Source: an uncultured Burkholderiales bacterium
Lineage (GTDB): Bacteria; Pseudomonadota; Gammaproteobacteria; Burkholderiales; Burkholderiaceae_C
Direction: 5' to 3'
NCBI GenBank assembly: GCA_903935585.1
Contig: CAIZSE010000116.1
Span: forward strand, 1 to 38,604
Length of the DNA: 38,604 bases
Shown here piece by piece: positions 7,479-17,831 of the stretch (the first letter of the stretch is position 1; each line of letters starts with the position of its first letter). A model generated the notes under the pieces. It did not search any database and had not been told where the DNA came from. It saw only the letters and a list, made by a program, of their open reading frames with translations. The translations under genes and the position numbers were made by a program.

Positions 7479-9037
7479 CCACACCCCTCTTGTCTTTGCA
7501 AGGCATCACCAAGCGCTACCCCGGCGTGGTGGCCAACCAGGATGTGTCGCTCACCGTGTTGCCCGGGCAGGCCCATGCCGTGCTGGGTGAAAACGGTGCT
7601 GGCAAATCCACGCTGATGAAAATCATCTACGGCTCGGTCAAACCCGATGAGGGGCAGGTGTTCTTCAAGGGCCTGCCGGTTCGCATCCGCAACCCGCAAG
7701 AAGCCCGCAAGCTGGGCATCAGCATGGTGTTTCAGCACTTCAGCCTGTTTGACACGCTCACCGTGGCCGAGAACGTCTGGCTGGGGCTGGACAAGTCGCT
7801 GACCCTGATCGAAGTGACGGAACGCATCGCGGCCAAGGCCAGCGAATATGGCCTGGACCTGGAGCCCAATCGCCCGGTGCACACCCTGAGCGTGGGGGAA
7901 ATGCAGCGGGTCGAGATCATCCGTGCCTTGCTCACCGAGCCGCAATTGCTGATCCTGGACGAACCGACCTCGGTGTTGACGCCGCAAGCGGTCGACAAGT
8001 TGTTTGTGGTGCTCAACAAGTTGGTCAGTCAGGGCTGCAGCCTGCTTTACATCTCGCACAAGCTGCACGAAATCCGGGCGTTGTGCAGTGCCTGCACCGT
8101 GTTGCGCGGTGGGCAGGTCACGGGCGTGTGCGATCCGCGTGAAGAGTCCAACGCCAGCTTGAGCCGCCTGATGATCGGCGCCGAGCCACCGGCCTTGCAG
8201 CATGTGGCGCGTGAGCCCGGTGCTGTGGTGTTGTCGGTGCAAGGCCTGAGCTTGACACGGCAAGACCCTTTTGGCGTGGACCTGGACGGCATCGCTCTTC
8301 AGGTGCGCAGTGGCGAGGTGGTGGGGCTGGCCGGCGTGTCTGGCAATGGCCAAAGGGAACTGATGTGGGCTTTGTCGGGGGAGGACACCCGCGCAGGCCA
8401 GCAATGCGGCCCGGCCAGTGTTTCACTGTCAGGCCAGCCTGTGGCGGCTTTGGGGCCAGTGCCTCGCCGGCAATTGGGCCTGCACTTTGTGCCCGAAGAG
8501 CGCCTGGGCCGGGGCGCTGTGCCCTCGCTCAGTCTGTCGCAAAACCTGTTGCTCACGCGCAGCGAAGCCTTGGGTGCGGGCGGTTGGGTGCGCATGGGGG
8601 CGCTGGCTGATCAGGCCCGCAGCATCATTGAGCGCTTCAAGGTCAAGGCGGCCGGGCCACACGCCCCTGCTCAATCGCTGTCGGGTGGTAATTTGCAAAA
8701 GTTCATTGTGGGACGAGAAATCAGCGCGGCGCCCAAGCTGCTGATCGTCTCTCAACCCACCTGGGGTGTGGATGTGGGCGCAGCGGCGCAAATCCGCGCC
8801 GAGATTTTGGCGCTGCGCGATGCGGGTTGTGCGGTGCTGGTGGTGAGTGAGGAGCTCGAAGAGTTGTTTGAATTGTCTGACCGCCTGCATGTGATTGCCA
8901 AAGGGCGTTTGTCGCCCTCGGTGGCGCGAACCGAGGCCACCGTGGCGCGCATTGGTGAGTGGATGAGCGGGCTGTGGCCTGATGCGGTGTCTTCTGAAAA
9001 GCCGGCCAGCCAGGAGGTGCGACATGCTGCGGCTTGA
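7475..9037 (+). CDS. Purine/nucleoside ABC transporter, duplicated ATPase subunit
   Basis: Energises uptake through the two permeases that follow. The 520-residue protein contains two ABC cassettes. The first has Walker A GENGAGKST (38-46), signature LSVGEMQ (138-144) and Walker B LLILDEPT (158-165). The second has a degenerate P-loop region (LAGVSGNGQRE, 285-295), signature LSGGNLQK (402-409) and VSQPTWGVDVG (425-435), where Gln replaces the catalytic Glu. One active and one degenerate site is usual for the sugar/nucleoside (RbsA, YufO/NupA) class. The start at 7475 overlaps the lysR stop. A longer open frame from 7208 is a lysR shadow. Substrate assignment to purines or nucleosides rests on the BMP-type binding protein and neighbouring xdhAB/guaD. 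Confidence 0.93.
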   Translation: MTTPLLSLQGITKRYPGVVANQDVSLTVLPGQAHAVLGENGAGKSTLMKIIYGSVKPDEGQVFFKGLPVRIRNPQEARKLGISMVFQHFSLFDTLTVAENVWLGLDKSLTLIEVTERIAAKASEYGLDLEPNRPVHTLSVGEMQRVEIIRALLTEPQLLILDEPTSVLTPQAVDKLFVVLNKLVSQGCSLLYISHKLHEIRALCSACTVLRGGQVTGVCDPREESNASLSRLMIGAEPPALQHVAREPGAVVLSVQGLSLTRQDPFGVDLDGIALQVRSGEVVGLAGVSGNGQRELMWALSGEDTRAGQQCGPASVSLSGQPVAALGPVPRRQLGLHFVPEERLGRGAVPSLSLSQNLLLTRSEALGAGGWVRMGALADQARSIIERFKVKAAGPHAPAQSLSGGNLQKFIVGREISAAPKLLIVSQPTWGVDVGAAAQIRAEILALRDAGCAVLVVSEELEELFELSDRLHVIAKGRLSPSVARTEATVARIGEWMSGLWPDAVSSEKPASQEVRHAAA

Positions 9038-10097
9038 GCCCCGTCCCCAGGCCTCGCGCCTGTGGACTTATGTCTCGCCCTTGCTGGCGCTGGTGCTGAC
9101 CGTGTTGTTGGGTTTGGCGCTGTTCATGGCCCTTGGCAAAGACCCTGTGCGCGGTTTGCAGATGTTCTTTTGGGAGCCCATCAAAACCGGCTACGCCCTG
9201 GGCGAGTTGATGGTCAAGGCCACGCCGCTCTTGGTGATCGCGCTGGGCTTGTCGGTGTGTTTTCGGTCCAATGTTTGGAACATCGGTGCCGAGGGGCAGT
9301 TTGTCATTGGCGCGGTCTGCGCTGGCGGCGTGGCGCTGCTGGCCGAAAAAGACACGGGCCGCTGGATCGTGCTGGCGGTGCTGCTGGCCGGGGTGCTGGG
9401 CGGCATGCTGTGGGCGGGCATCACGGCGCTGCTGCGCGACCGTTTCAATGCCAACGAAATTTTGGTCAGCCTGATGCTGGTGTATGTGGCCGACATGGTG
9501 TTGAGTTTTCTGGTTTATGGCCCCTGGAAAGACCCGGCGGGCTTTAATTTTCCGCAGTCCAAAACTTTCGAAACCGTGACCCAGATTCCGCGCCTGATGG
9601 CGGGCTCTCGCGTGAGCGTGGGTTTGTTGCTGGCGCTGGTGGGGGCGGGCTTGCTGTGGGTGTTCTTGTTTCGCACGCGGGCGGGCTTTGCCCAGCAGGT
9701 GGGTGGGCTGGCCCCTGACGCGGCGCGGTACGCGGGCTTTTCTTCGCGCAAGGCGCTTTGGGTGGCATTGCTCACCTCGGGTGGGGCGGCGGGTTTGGCG
9801 GGCGCCCTCGAAGTGGCCGGGCCGATTGGCCAGCTCACACCTTATGTGCCTGCGGGCTATGGTTTTGCCGCGATCATCGTGGCCTTTGTCGGGCGCTTGC
9901 ACCCCGCGGGCATGGTGTTCTCGGCGGTGCTGATGAGCATGTTCTACATCGGCGGCGAGTTAGCGCAATCCCGCTTGGGTTTGCCCAAGTCGATCACGGG
10001 CGTGTTCCAGGGCCTGCTGCTGTTTTGTCTGCTGGCCTGTGACACCTTGGTCGCCTACCGGCTGCGCTGGGTGGCCAAAAAAATGGGGAGCGTGTGA
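9024..10097 (+). CDS. Purine/nucleoside ABC transporter permease 1
   Basis: Inner-membrane permease of the branched-chain/ribose (BPD_transp_2) class, 357 residues, with a hydrophobic first segment at about 17-38 and multiple later membrane helices. The conserved cytoplasmic-loop motif NVWNIGAEGQF is present, as in YufP/NupB permeases. ATG 9024 is preceded by a near-perfect AGGAGG (9012-9017) six bases upstream, which decides it over the earlier in-frame start at 8982. The gene overlaps the ATPase gene by 14 bases. It pairs with permease 2 to form the channel for the BMP lipoprotein cargo. Confidence 0.93.
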   Translation: MLRLEPRPQASRLWTYVSPLLALVLTVLLGLALFMALGKDPVRGLQMFFWEPIKTGYALGELMVKATPLLVIALGLSVCFRSNVWNIGAEGQFVIGAVCAGGVALLAEKDTGRWIVLAVLLAGVLGGMLWAGITALLRDRFNANEILVSLMLVYVADMVLSFLVYGPWKDPAGFNFPQSKTFETVTQIPRLMAGSRVSVGLLLALVGAGLLWVFLFRTRAGFAQQVGGLAPDAARYAGFSSRKALWVALLTSGGAAGLAGALEVAGPIGQLTPYVPAGYGFAAIIVAFVGRLHPAGMVFSAVLMSMFYIGGELAQSRLGLPKSITGVFQGLLLFCLLACDTLVAYRLRWVAKKMGSV

Positions 10098-11017
10098 TGG
10101 AGTCTTATGCATTGCTGATCGCAGCCACCCTGAATGCGGGCACCGTCTTGGCCTTGGCCGCTTTGGGTTTGCTGATCAACGAAAAAGCCGGGGTGGTCAA
10201 TCTGGGGGCCGAGGGCTTGATGCTTTGCGCCGCCATCGCGGGCTTTGCGGCCGTGGTGCACACCGGCAATGACTGGTTGGGCTTTGCCGCTGGCATGGGC
10301 GCAGGTGCCGTGTTGGCCGCCATTTTTGGGGTGCTGGTCATCTGGCTGGGCACCAACCAGTACGCCACAGGCCTGGCGTTGAGTTTGTTCGGGGTGGGGT
10401 TTTCCGCCTTTGTGGGCATTGGATACGTGCAGGAAAAGCTGCCCGAGCGGCCCCACTACGCTGTCGCTGGCCTGGCCGACATTCCGCTGCTGGGTCCGGC
10501 CTTGTTCAAGCAACACCCGCTGGTTTATGGGGCGATGCTGCTGGTGGTGGCACTGGTTTGGTTCTTGTACAAAAGCCGCACCGGTTTGGTGCTTCGTGCC
10601 GTGGGCGAGTCGCCCGCTTCGGCGCATGCCCTGGGTTACCCGGTGCGACGCATTCGCCTGGCTGCGGTGGTGGCCGGGGGGGCCTTGTGCGGCTTGGCTG
10701 GCGCCTACATCTCGGTGAGCTACACCCCGCTGTGGGTGGAGGGCATGGTGGCGGGCAAAGGCTGGATCGCGCTGGCGCTGACCACCTTCGCCACCTGGCG
10801 TCCGGCACGGGTCTTGCTCGGTGCTTACCTGTTCGGGGGTGTGACGATGCTGCAATTTCACTTGCAGGGCATGGGCGTTGAGGTGCCCAGCCAGTTGCTC
10901 ACGGCCCTGCCTTACATCGCCACCATCGTGGTGCTGGCTATGATCTCGCGAAACCCGGCCTGGATTCGCGTGAACATGCCGGCCTCGCTGGGTAAGCCCT
11001 TTTATCCCGGTTCATAA
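10097..11017 (+). CDS. Purine/nucleoside ABC transporter permease 2
   Basis: Second inner-membrane permease of the same BPD_transp_2 family, 306 residues and strongly hydrophobic. The counterpart motif VVNLGAEGLM lies near residue 34, and the conserved region VGESPASAHALGYPV is also present, as in YufQ/NupC-type subunits. The ATG at 10097 overlaps the permease 1 stop (TGATG) and follows GGGGAG at 10085-10090. A GTG one codon earlier is less likely. Heterodimer formation with permease 1 is expected from family knowledge. Confidence 0.93.
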   Translation: MESYALLIAATLNAGTVLALAALGLLINEKAGVVNLGAEGLMLCAAIAGFAAVVHTGNDWLGFAAGMGAGAVLAAIFGVLVIWLGTNQYATGLALSLFGVGFSAFVGIGYVQEKLPERPHYAVAGLADIPLLGPALFKQHPLVYGAMLLVVALVWFLYKSRTGLVLRAVGESPASAHALGYPVRRIRLAAVVAGGALCGLAGAYISVSYTPLWVEGMVAGKGWIALALTTFATWRPARVLLGAYLFGGVTMLQFHLQGMGVEVPSQLLTALPYIATIVVLAMISRNPAWIRVNMPASLGKPFYPGS

Positions 11018-11061
11018 TTGCTTTTCTCCAACCCCTGTAACCCTGTTCAAAAGGACCTGAC

Positions 11062-12201
11062 ATGACAGACATCTCCAAGCGCTCCATCGTCAAGATGGTG
11101 GCCCTGACCGCTGTGGCCGCCGCCGCACTGGTTGGTTGTGGCAAGAAAGAAGAAGCGCCCAAGGCTGCAGCGCCCGCTGCAGCGCCTGCCAAGGCCGAGC
11201 CCCTGAAGATCGCGTTTGCCTATGTCGGCCCGGTGGGCGACGGCGGCTGGACATTTGCACACGACAACGGTCGCAAGGAAGTTGAAAAAGCCTTCGGTGA
11301 CAAAGTGGTCACCAGCTTTGTCGAGAAAGTGCCGGAAAGCGCTGACGCCGAGCGCGTGATCCGTGACATGGCAGCCCAGGGTAACAAGCTGATTTTTGGC
11401 ACCACCTTTGGCTACATGGAACCCATGCTCAAAGTGGCCGCTGACAACAAGGACGTGAAATTCGAGCACGCCACCGGCTACAAAACGGCCGAAAACCTGC
11501 GCACTTACGACAGCCGCACTTATGAAGGCGCTTACATGGCTGGCGTGATCGCCGGCAAGATGACCAAGACCAATACCCTGGGTGTGGTGGCCTCCATCCC
11601 AATCCCCGAAGTGGTTCGCAACATCAACAGCTTCACCATGGGCGCCCAGTCGGTCAACCCCAAAGTCAAGACCAAAGTGGTCTGGGTGAACGAGTGGTTC
11701 AACCCACCGAAAGAAACCGAAGCGGCCACCTCGCTGATCAATGGCGGTGCCGATGTGCTGATGCAAAACACCGACTCGTCGGCTGTGTTGCAGACCGCCG
11801 AAAAATTGGGCAAACGCGCCTTCGGCTGGGACTCCGACATGACCGCCTATGGCCCCAAGGCCCACCTGGGTTCGGCTGTGATCAATTGGGGTCCTTACTA
11901 TGTCAAGGCCGTGGGTGAAGCCTTGGAAGGCAAGTGGAGCACTGGCCAAAGCTGGTGGGGCGTGAAGGAAGGCGCGATCGACATGGTCAACGTGGCCGCT
12001 GACGTGCCCGAAGACACCCGCAAGAAAATCGCCGACATCAAGGCCGGTCTGAAAGACGGCAGCTTCTCCATCTGGAAAGGCCCGATCGTGGACCAAGCCG
12101 GCAAAGTGGTGTTGGCCAAAGACGCTGTGGCGGACGACAAGTTCCTGGGCGGCGTGATGTTCTACGTCAAGGGCGTCGAAGGCAAGATTCCAGGCAAGTG
12201 A
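11062..12201 (+). CDS. BMP-family purine/nucleoside-binding lipoprotein
   Basis: Solute receptor of the transporter, 379 residues. The N-terminus is a lipoprotein signal with lipobox LVGC (Cys26), followed by a flexible Ala/Pro/Lys linker. The mature part is the BMP (PnrA/Med) fold, for example AFAYVGPVGDGGWTFAHDNGR, DAERVIRDMAAQGNKLIFGT and NTDSSAVLQTAEKLG. BMP proteins of this type bind nucleosides or purine bases. AAGGA lies seven bases before the ATG. The gene follows permease 2 by 44 bases and is the last gene before a strong terminator. Its paralogue at 20694 is about the same length and shares several motifs but is a secreted, non-lipid form. Confidence 0.94.
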   Translation: MTDISKRSIVKMVALTAVAAAALVGCGKKEEAPKAAAPAAAPAKAEPLKIAFAYVGPVGDGGWTFAHDNGRKEVEKAFGDKVVTSFVEKVPESADAERVIRDMAAQGNKLIFGTTFGYMEPMLKVAADNKDVKFEHATGYKTAENLRTYDSRTYEGAYMAGVIAGKMTKTNTLGVVASIPIPEVVRNINSFTMGAQSVNPKVKTKVVWVNEWFNPPKETEAATSLINGGADVLMQNTDSSAVLQTAEKLGKRAFGWDSDMTAYGPKAHLGSAVINWGPYYVKAVGEALEGKWSTGQSWWGVKEGAIDMVNVAADVPEDTRKKIADIKAGLKDGSFSIWKGPIVDQAGKVVLAKDAVADDKFLGGVMFYVKGVEGKIPGK

Positions 12202-12266
12202 TGGGGAATCTGCAGGGCCTGACATTTCCGACTTGATCGGGAAGCCATCGCCCTCTGACCTGCAGG

Positions 12267-12296
12267 CCGCCTGACGCAAGTCAGGCGGTTTTTTTT
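12267..12296 (+). terminator. Rho-independent terminator of the purine transporter operon
   Basis: A perfect 9-bp stem, CCGCCTGAC (12267-12275) pairing with GTCAGGCGG (12280-12288), has a GCAA tetraloop and is followed directly by eight T residues (12289-12296). This is a textbook intrinsic terminator 65 bases after the BMP lipoprotein stop. It separates the operon from the BenE-type gene. Confidence 0.93.
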
Positions 12297-12380
12297 ACGC
12301 TGTTGGCCTCTTGGCGACGGCAAAGCTCGGCGGGTTTGATACGCTGGGCACAGTTTTTTCTTTCCACAAAGGCCGCCGCT

Positions 12381-13607
12381 TTGTTCAAACATCTGGAATC
12401 CCCCGCCACAGCACCTAAAAATGGGCGGCAAATCCGCGCAGACTTTGGCAGCACCTACGCCGCCAATGCGTTGATTGGTTTCATTTTTGCCGCCACCGGG
12501 CCAGTGGCCATCATTTTGTCGGTGGGCACGCGCGGTGGTTTGTCGCCCGAAGAACTTGCTTCTTGGGTGTTCGGGGTGTTTTTTGTCAATGGTCTGGTCA
12601 GCTTGCTGATGAGCTGGCGTTTCACCACCCCTTTGGCCTTTGGCTGGACGATCCCTGGCACGGTGCTGGTGGGGCCGGCCTTGCAGCATCTGAGTTTTGC
12701 CGAGGTGATTGGTGCTTTTTATGCCACGAGTGCGCTGATCCTGGTGCTGGGTCTGAGCGGTTGGGTCAAGCGGGTCATGGCCGCGCTGCCTATGCCCATC
12801 GTGATGGGCATGGTGGCTGGGGTGTTTTTGCGTTTCGGCCTCGACATCGTGCGTGCGCTGAAAAGTGATGTGGCCATCGCGGCCCCCATGGTGGCCGTCT
12901 TTTTGTTGCTGTCGGCCCGGGCCGATTGGGGCAAGCGCCTGCCGCCTGTCATCGGCGCTTTGCTGGTGGGGGCTTTGGCGGTGGCGGTGTCGGGCCGACT
13001 CGACGCCTCGGCTGTGGGGCATTTGACTTTGGCGCAGCCCGTCATCCAGGCCCCGGTGTGGTCGTTTGCCGCGATGCTGGAGCTGGTGGTGCCGCTGACC
13101 ATCACGGTGCTGGTGGTGCAAAACGGCCAAGGTGTGGCCGTGCTCAAGAACGCCGGACACGAGCCACCAGTCAACATGATCGCGGTGGCCTGTGGGCTGG
13201 GCGCTGCCGTGAGTGCGGTGTTTGGCGCGGTCAGCACCTGCCTGACGGGGCCCACCAATGGCTTGCTCACTTCGTCGGGTGAAAAAAGTCGCCACTACAG
13301 CGGGGCGTTGATGTTTGGCGTGCTGGCCCTGTTGTTCGGCCTGATGGCACCCACTTTCACCGGTCTCATGTTGGCCGCACCCAAAGAGTTCATCATGGTG
13401 CTGGGGGGTTTGGCCATGCTGCGGGTGTTGCAAGGCGCATTTGTGGCCTCGTTTGGTGCAGGCAGGTTTTCACTGGGCGCATTGGTCAGCCTGCTGGTGA
13501 CGGTGGCCGATATCGGGCTGTTCAACATCGGCGCGGCGTTTTGGGGCCTGGTGGCCGGGTTTGCGGTGTCTTGGTGGATGGAGCGGGGTGACTTTCAGTC
13601 GGCCTGA
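12381..13607 (+). CDS. BenE-family transporter (benzoate/H+ symporter-like)
   Basis: Inner-membrane secondary transporter of about 408 residues with 11 to 12 hydrophobic segments. AANALIGFIFAATGPVAI, FGWTIPGTVLVGP and SAVFGAVSTCLTGPTNGLL match the BenE family (E. coli YdcO, Acinetobacter BenE), a branch related to nucleobase permeases. No ATG exists in the N-terminal region. The TTG at 12381 gives a normal family N-terminus and has AAAGG nine bases upstream; a TTG at 12303 would add 26 atypical residues. It has its own leader after the terminator, with a weak promoter candidate (TTGGCG at 12311, TTTGAT at 12335). Benzoate is the textbook substrate, but no benzoate genes are nearby, so substrate is uncertain. 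Confidence 0.85.
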   Translation: MFKHLESPATAPKNGRQIRADFGSTYAANALIGFIFAATGPVAIILSVGTRGGLSPEELASWVFGVFFVNGLVSLLMSWRFTTPLAFGWTIPGTVLVGPALQHLSFAEVIGAFYATSALILVLGLSGWVKRVMAALPMPIVMGMVAGVFLRFGLDIVRALKSDVAIAAPMVAVFLLLSARADWGKRLPPVIGALLVGALAVAVSGRLDASAVGHLTLAQPVIQAPVWSFAAMLELVVPLTITVLVVQNGQGVAVLKNAGHEPPVNMIAVACGLGAAVSAVFGAVSTCLTGPTNGLLTSSGEKSRHYSGALMFGVLALLFGLMAPTFTGLMLAAPKEFIMVLGGLAMLRVLQGAFVASFGAGRFSLGALVSLLVTVADIGLFNIGAAFWGLVAGFAVSWWMERGDFQSA

Positions 13608-13727
13608 TTTAAGCTGGGTGTGTGTTTTGATCTGGAAAGTGCCACAGCCAGCGTGTAAGCTTTGAGGCTCCAGCCTTGCGCAAATTCTGACTGGATCGTC
13701 ATCCTTAACGCGCCTGAAGGGGCCACC

Positions 13728-15011
13728 ATGCTGGAACGTTTTCTCCAAAACAAGAAACTCGATGCGGCCAAGCTGACGGCCAAAAAATTACTCAGCGCGC
13801 GGGGTGAGGCCAATGCGCAAAGCATGGCCATCAAGCTGATCGATTGCTATGAACACCTGGACAAGCGCAGCCAGACTGAATTTTTCAATTACCTGTCCAG
13901 TGAGTTCAATCCGGACCCGACGCTGGTCGTGGATGCGGCCAACCGCTACAACACCGAGCGCAATGAGTCCAGCCTGATCCACTTGTTTCAGACCGTAGAG
14001 CCACCTCGGCAAGAGCTGCTGCGGCGCGTGAACCGGGCCCCTGCGGGCACCGCCACCATTTTGAAAATGCGGCAGACCTTGTTGTCCTATTTGAAAGATC
14101 ACCCGGCATTTCGGGCCGCAGACTCGGACATGCACCATTTGCTCAGTTCGTGGTTCAACCCCGGGTTTCTCGAGTTGCACCAAATCACTTGGAACTCGCC
14201 AGCGCAGCTGCTTGAAAAGATCATCGAGCACGAGTCGGTCCATGCCATCGACGGCTGGGACGACTTGCGCCGCCGATTGCAGCCGGACCGCCGCTGCTTT
14301 GCATTTTTTCACCCGCAGCTTCCCGGTGAGCCCTTGATTTTTGTGGAGGTGGCATTGGTGCCCGGCATCGCCAAAGACATTGGTGGACTCATCAACAAAC
14401 AGGCGCCGGTGGGCGAGCCAAAAAGTTTCAAGGCGGCCATTTTTTACTCCATCAGCAATTGCCAGCCTGGCCTGAAGGGCGTGTCCTTGGGCAATTTTCT
14501 GATCAAGCGGGTGGCGCAAAAATTGATCGAGGAAATTCCCTCACTCAAAATTTTTTCCACCTTGTCACCCATTCCGGGCTTCACCCAGTGGCTGGATGCA
14601 GGCGCGCCCCTGCCCGAAGAAAAGCTCAGCCCTGCCCAGACGCGCAAATGGCAAGAGGCGCAAAAAAGCCTTGCAGTCGGCAGCATGGGCTGGGCTGAGC
14701 GCATGAAGGCTGGTTGGCATCCTGAACGTTGTGACGAGGCTGAAAAAGCCGCCCTCATGCGTTTGTGTTCGCTGTACTTGATGTTCAAGACACCTGAACC
14801 CCGGGGCGATGCTGTTGGTAAATTCCACCTGAGCAACGGGGCCACGCTGCACCAGATCAATTGGGCCGCTGACTTGTCCAAAAAAGGCCTGCAACATTCA
14901 GCCGGCATCATGGTCAATTACCTGTACGAGCTGGACAAGGTTGAAGAGCAGCACGAGGCCTTCAGCAACAAGAGCGTGCGTTATTCACGCGGGGTGGAGA
15001 AGCTGGTTTAA
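13728..15011 (+). CDS. Malonyl-CoA decarboxylase
   Basis: Decarboxylates malonyl-CoA to acetyl-CoA in the cytosol. The 427-residue protein has the helical N-terminal domain and the GNAT-like catalytic domain of the MCD family. Recognisable blocks are FFHPQLPGEPLIFVEVAL (193-210), YSISNCQPGLKG (240-251), FSTLSPIPGF (276-285) and FHLSNGATLHQINWAADLS (366-384). The catalytic Ser and His of the family are expected within the second and fourth blocks. ATG 13728 is preceded by GAAGGGG. An upstream in-frame ATG at 13662 would add 22 residues lacking family character. No malonate transporter or malonyl-CoA synthetase is in the window, so its pathway role is open. Confidence 0.9.
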   Translation: MLERFLQNKKLDAAKLTAKKLLSARGEANAQSMAIKLIDCYEHLDKRSQTEFFNYLSSEFNPDPTLVVDAANRYNTERNESSLIHLFQTVEPPRQELLRRVNRAPAGTATILKMRQTLLSYLKDHPAFRAADSDMHHLLSSWFNPGFLELHQITWNSPAQLLEKIIEHESVHAIDGWDDLRRRLQPDRRCFAFFHPQLPGEPLIFVEVALVPGIAKDIGGLINKQAPVGEPKSFKAAIFYSISNCQPGLKGVSLGNFLIKRVAQKLIEEIPSLKIFSTLSPIPGFTQWLDAGAPLPEEKLSPAQTRKWQEAQKSLAVGSMGWAERMKAGWHPERCDEAEKAALMRLCSLYLMFKTPEPRGDAVGKFHLSNGATLHQINWAADLSKKGLQHSAGIMVNYLYELDKVEEQHEAFSNKSVRYSRGVEKLV

Positions 15012-15044
15012 CTTGAACTCAAGTGCCTGTCTGGAAAATTCAGC

Positions 15045-16330
<1,286 letters not shown>

Positions 16331-16339
16331 GTTTTTGCC

Positions 16340-16348
16340 TGTCAAAAT
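16340..16348 (+). promoter_or_regulatory. Extended -10 element (TGTCAAAAT) for the AlbA/RecG-like gene
   Basis: A TGn plus CAAAAT hexamer (16343-16348) ends exactly six bases before the ATG at 16355. Transcription would start at or next to the start codon, giving a leaderless mRNA. No ribosome-binding site precedes this ATG. The same nine bases occur at the same distance before the TonB receptor gene at 24003. Confidence 0.4.
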
Positions 16349-16354
16349 GACGAG

Positions 16355-17809
16355 ATGCTCAAGCAAGAATCCCAGCACACAGAATGGAAAGAAACCTGGC
16401 GCGATGACTATCTGCGCTGGGTTTGTGGATTTGCCAATGCACAAGGCGGGCGCTTGCTGCTTGGGGTGAGTGACAAGGGGCAAGTGGTGGGCTTGTCCGG
16501 TTCGGCCAAGCTACTGGAAGACTTGCCAAACAAGGTGCGCGATTTGTTGGGCATCGTGGTGGACGTGAACCTGCATGCCGAAGGTGATTTGCCCTACATC
16601 GAGTTGGTGGTTCAGGCCTACCCCAACCCGATCAGCTACCGCGGCCATTACTTCATGCGCAGCGGCAGCACGCTGCAAGAACTCAAAGGCGCGGCGCTGG
16701 ACCGCTTTTTGCTGGGTCGCCAAGGACGGACTTGGGATGGTGTGCCCATGCCCCAATTCAGCCTGGCCGATGTATCGGCCACTGCCATTGCGCGGTTTCG
16801 CCAACTGGCCCAGCGAAGCGGACGGCTGGATGCCGAGACGCTGGCTGAGAGCGATGCCCTGCTGCTTGACAAGCTGCGTTTGAAAGACGGCGCCTATTAC
16901 AAACGCGCCACGGCTTTGTTGTTTGCCCAAGACCCCCAGCGTTTTGTGACGGGCGCTTTTGTGAAGGTGGGTTACTTCGAGTCAGAAACTGAACTGCTGT
17001 ACCACGACGAGGTGGAAGGCGATTTGTTCCACCAGGTCAAAAACACGCTGGATCTGCTGCTGACCAAGTACCTGAAGGCGGTCATTTCCTACGAGGGCAT
17101 TGTGCGTGTGGAGACATTCCCGGTGCCCCGTGCCGCACTGCGTGAGGCCCTGCTCAATGCGCTGGTGCACCGCGACTACGCGGTGACTGCGCCGGTGCAG
17201 ATCAGGGTGTACGAAGACCGTTTGCGCATTTGGAACCCTGCGGTGTTGCCCGAGGGTTGGACCATGGAGACGCTGTTGGGCTCGCATTCGTCCAGCCCAT
17301 ACAACCCAGCCATTGCAAATACATTTTTCAGGGCCGGCGAAATTGAGGCTTGGGGCCGTGGTGTGGAACGGATTTTTGCGGCATGCGCGGCGGCGGGTAC
17401 ACCCAAGCCGGTGTTGCGGTATGAGCCCTTCGACATGTGGATGGAATTCTCGTTTGAACCAGGGTATTTGAAGGTGCTCAGGGCTGGGCGGGGGCAGAAC
17501 GAACAAGCTGAGGCCCAAGTCACCCCCCAAGTCACCCCCCAAGTAACCCCCCAAGTCACCCCCCAAGTAACCCCCCAAGTCACCCCTGAGATTTTCAGGA
17601 TGCTAGCGGCCATCGATGGCGAGATGACGCGCGCCGAAATCATGGTCGCTTTGGGCTTGCGAAATACAAAGCATTTCCGAACTCATTACCAACAAGCAGC
17701 GGTTTTCAGTCAGTTGATTGAAATGACGATTCCGAACAAACCCAACAGCCGACTCCAAAAATACAGACTGACTCAAGAAGGTCGGCGCTTGCTTGTTGGG
17801 CGGGGTTAA
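16355..17809 (+). CDS. AlbA_2-domain putative transcriptional regulator (RecG-like)
   Basis: A 484-residue protein of the family often mislabelled as ATP-dependent helicase RecG-like. Residues 1-120 form a Schlafen/AlbA_2 domain (ESQHTEWKETW, GGRLLLGVSDKG, MRSGSTLQEL). Residues about 255-345 form an HATPase_c_4-like domain (ALREALLNALVHRDY, GRGVERI). A QVTP tandem linker spans 388-411, then a C-terminal winged helix (412-484). Proteins of this type are thought to bind nucleic acid and regulate transcription, but function is poorly known. It probably has a leaderless start (see 16340-16348). The gene stands alone, transcribed after the deaminase and before the phosphoesterase gene. Confidence 0.88.
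   Translation: MLKQESQHTEWKETWRDDYLRWVCGFANAQGGRLLLGVSDKGQVVGLSGSAKLLEDLPNKVRDLLGIVVDVNLHAEGDLPYIELVVQAYPNPISYRGHYFMRSGSTLQELKGAALDRFLLGRQGRTWDGVPMPQFSLADVSATAIARFRQLAQRSGRLDAETLAESDALLLDKLRLKDGAYYKRATALLFAQDPQRFVTGAFVKVGYFESETELLYHDEVEGDLFHQVKNTLDLLLTKYLKAVISYEGIVRVETFPVPRAALREALLNALVHRDYAVTAPVQIRVYEDRLRIWNPAVLPEGWTMETLLGSHSSSPYNPAIANTFFRAGEIEAWGRGVERIFAACAAAGTPKPVLRYEPFDMWMEFSFEPGYLKVLRAGRGQNEQAEAQVTPQVTPQVTPQVTPQVTPQVTPEIFRMLAAIDGEMTRAEIMVALGLRNTKHFRTHYQQAAVFSQLIEMTIPNKPNSRLQKYRLTQEGRRLLVGRG
17516..17587 (+). repeat. 12-bp coding minisatellite, six units (QVTP repeats)
   Basis: Six head-to-tail copies of CAAGTCACCCCC encode Gln-Val-Thr-Pro six times. The Val codon alternates GTC, GTC, GTA, GTC, GTA, GTC, and the last unit has one terminal change (C to T at 17587). 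The unit is a multiple of three, so copy-number change would lengthen or shorten the linker between the ATPase-like and winged-helix domains without a frameshift. Similar Val-Thr-Pro-Gln linkers are known in this family. Confidence 0.95.
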
Positions 17810-17831
17810 AAAAACACCTCGGAGAACCGTG

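Noticed and set aside
8721-9902. Long minus-strand frame (393 codons) opposite the ABC transporter genes
   Set aside because: Shadow of the ATPase and permease 1; rich in His, Gln and Arg as expected for an antisense frame.
17516-17587. CRISPR-like repeat array
   Set aside because: Units abut without spacers and are in a coding frame; it is a minisatellite.
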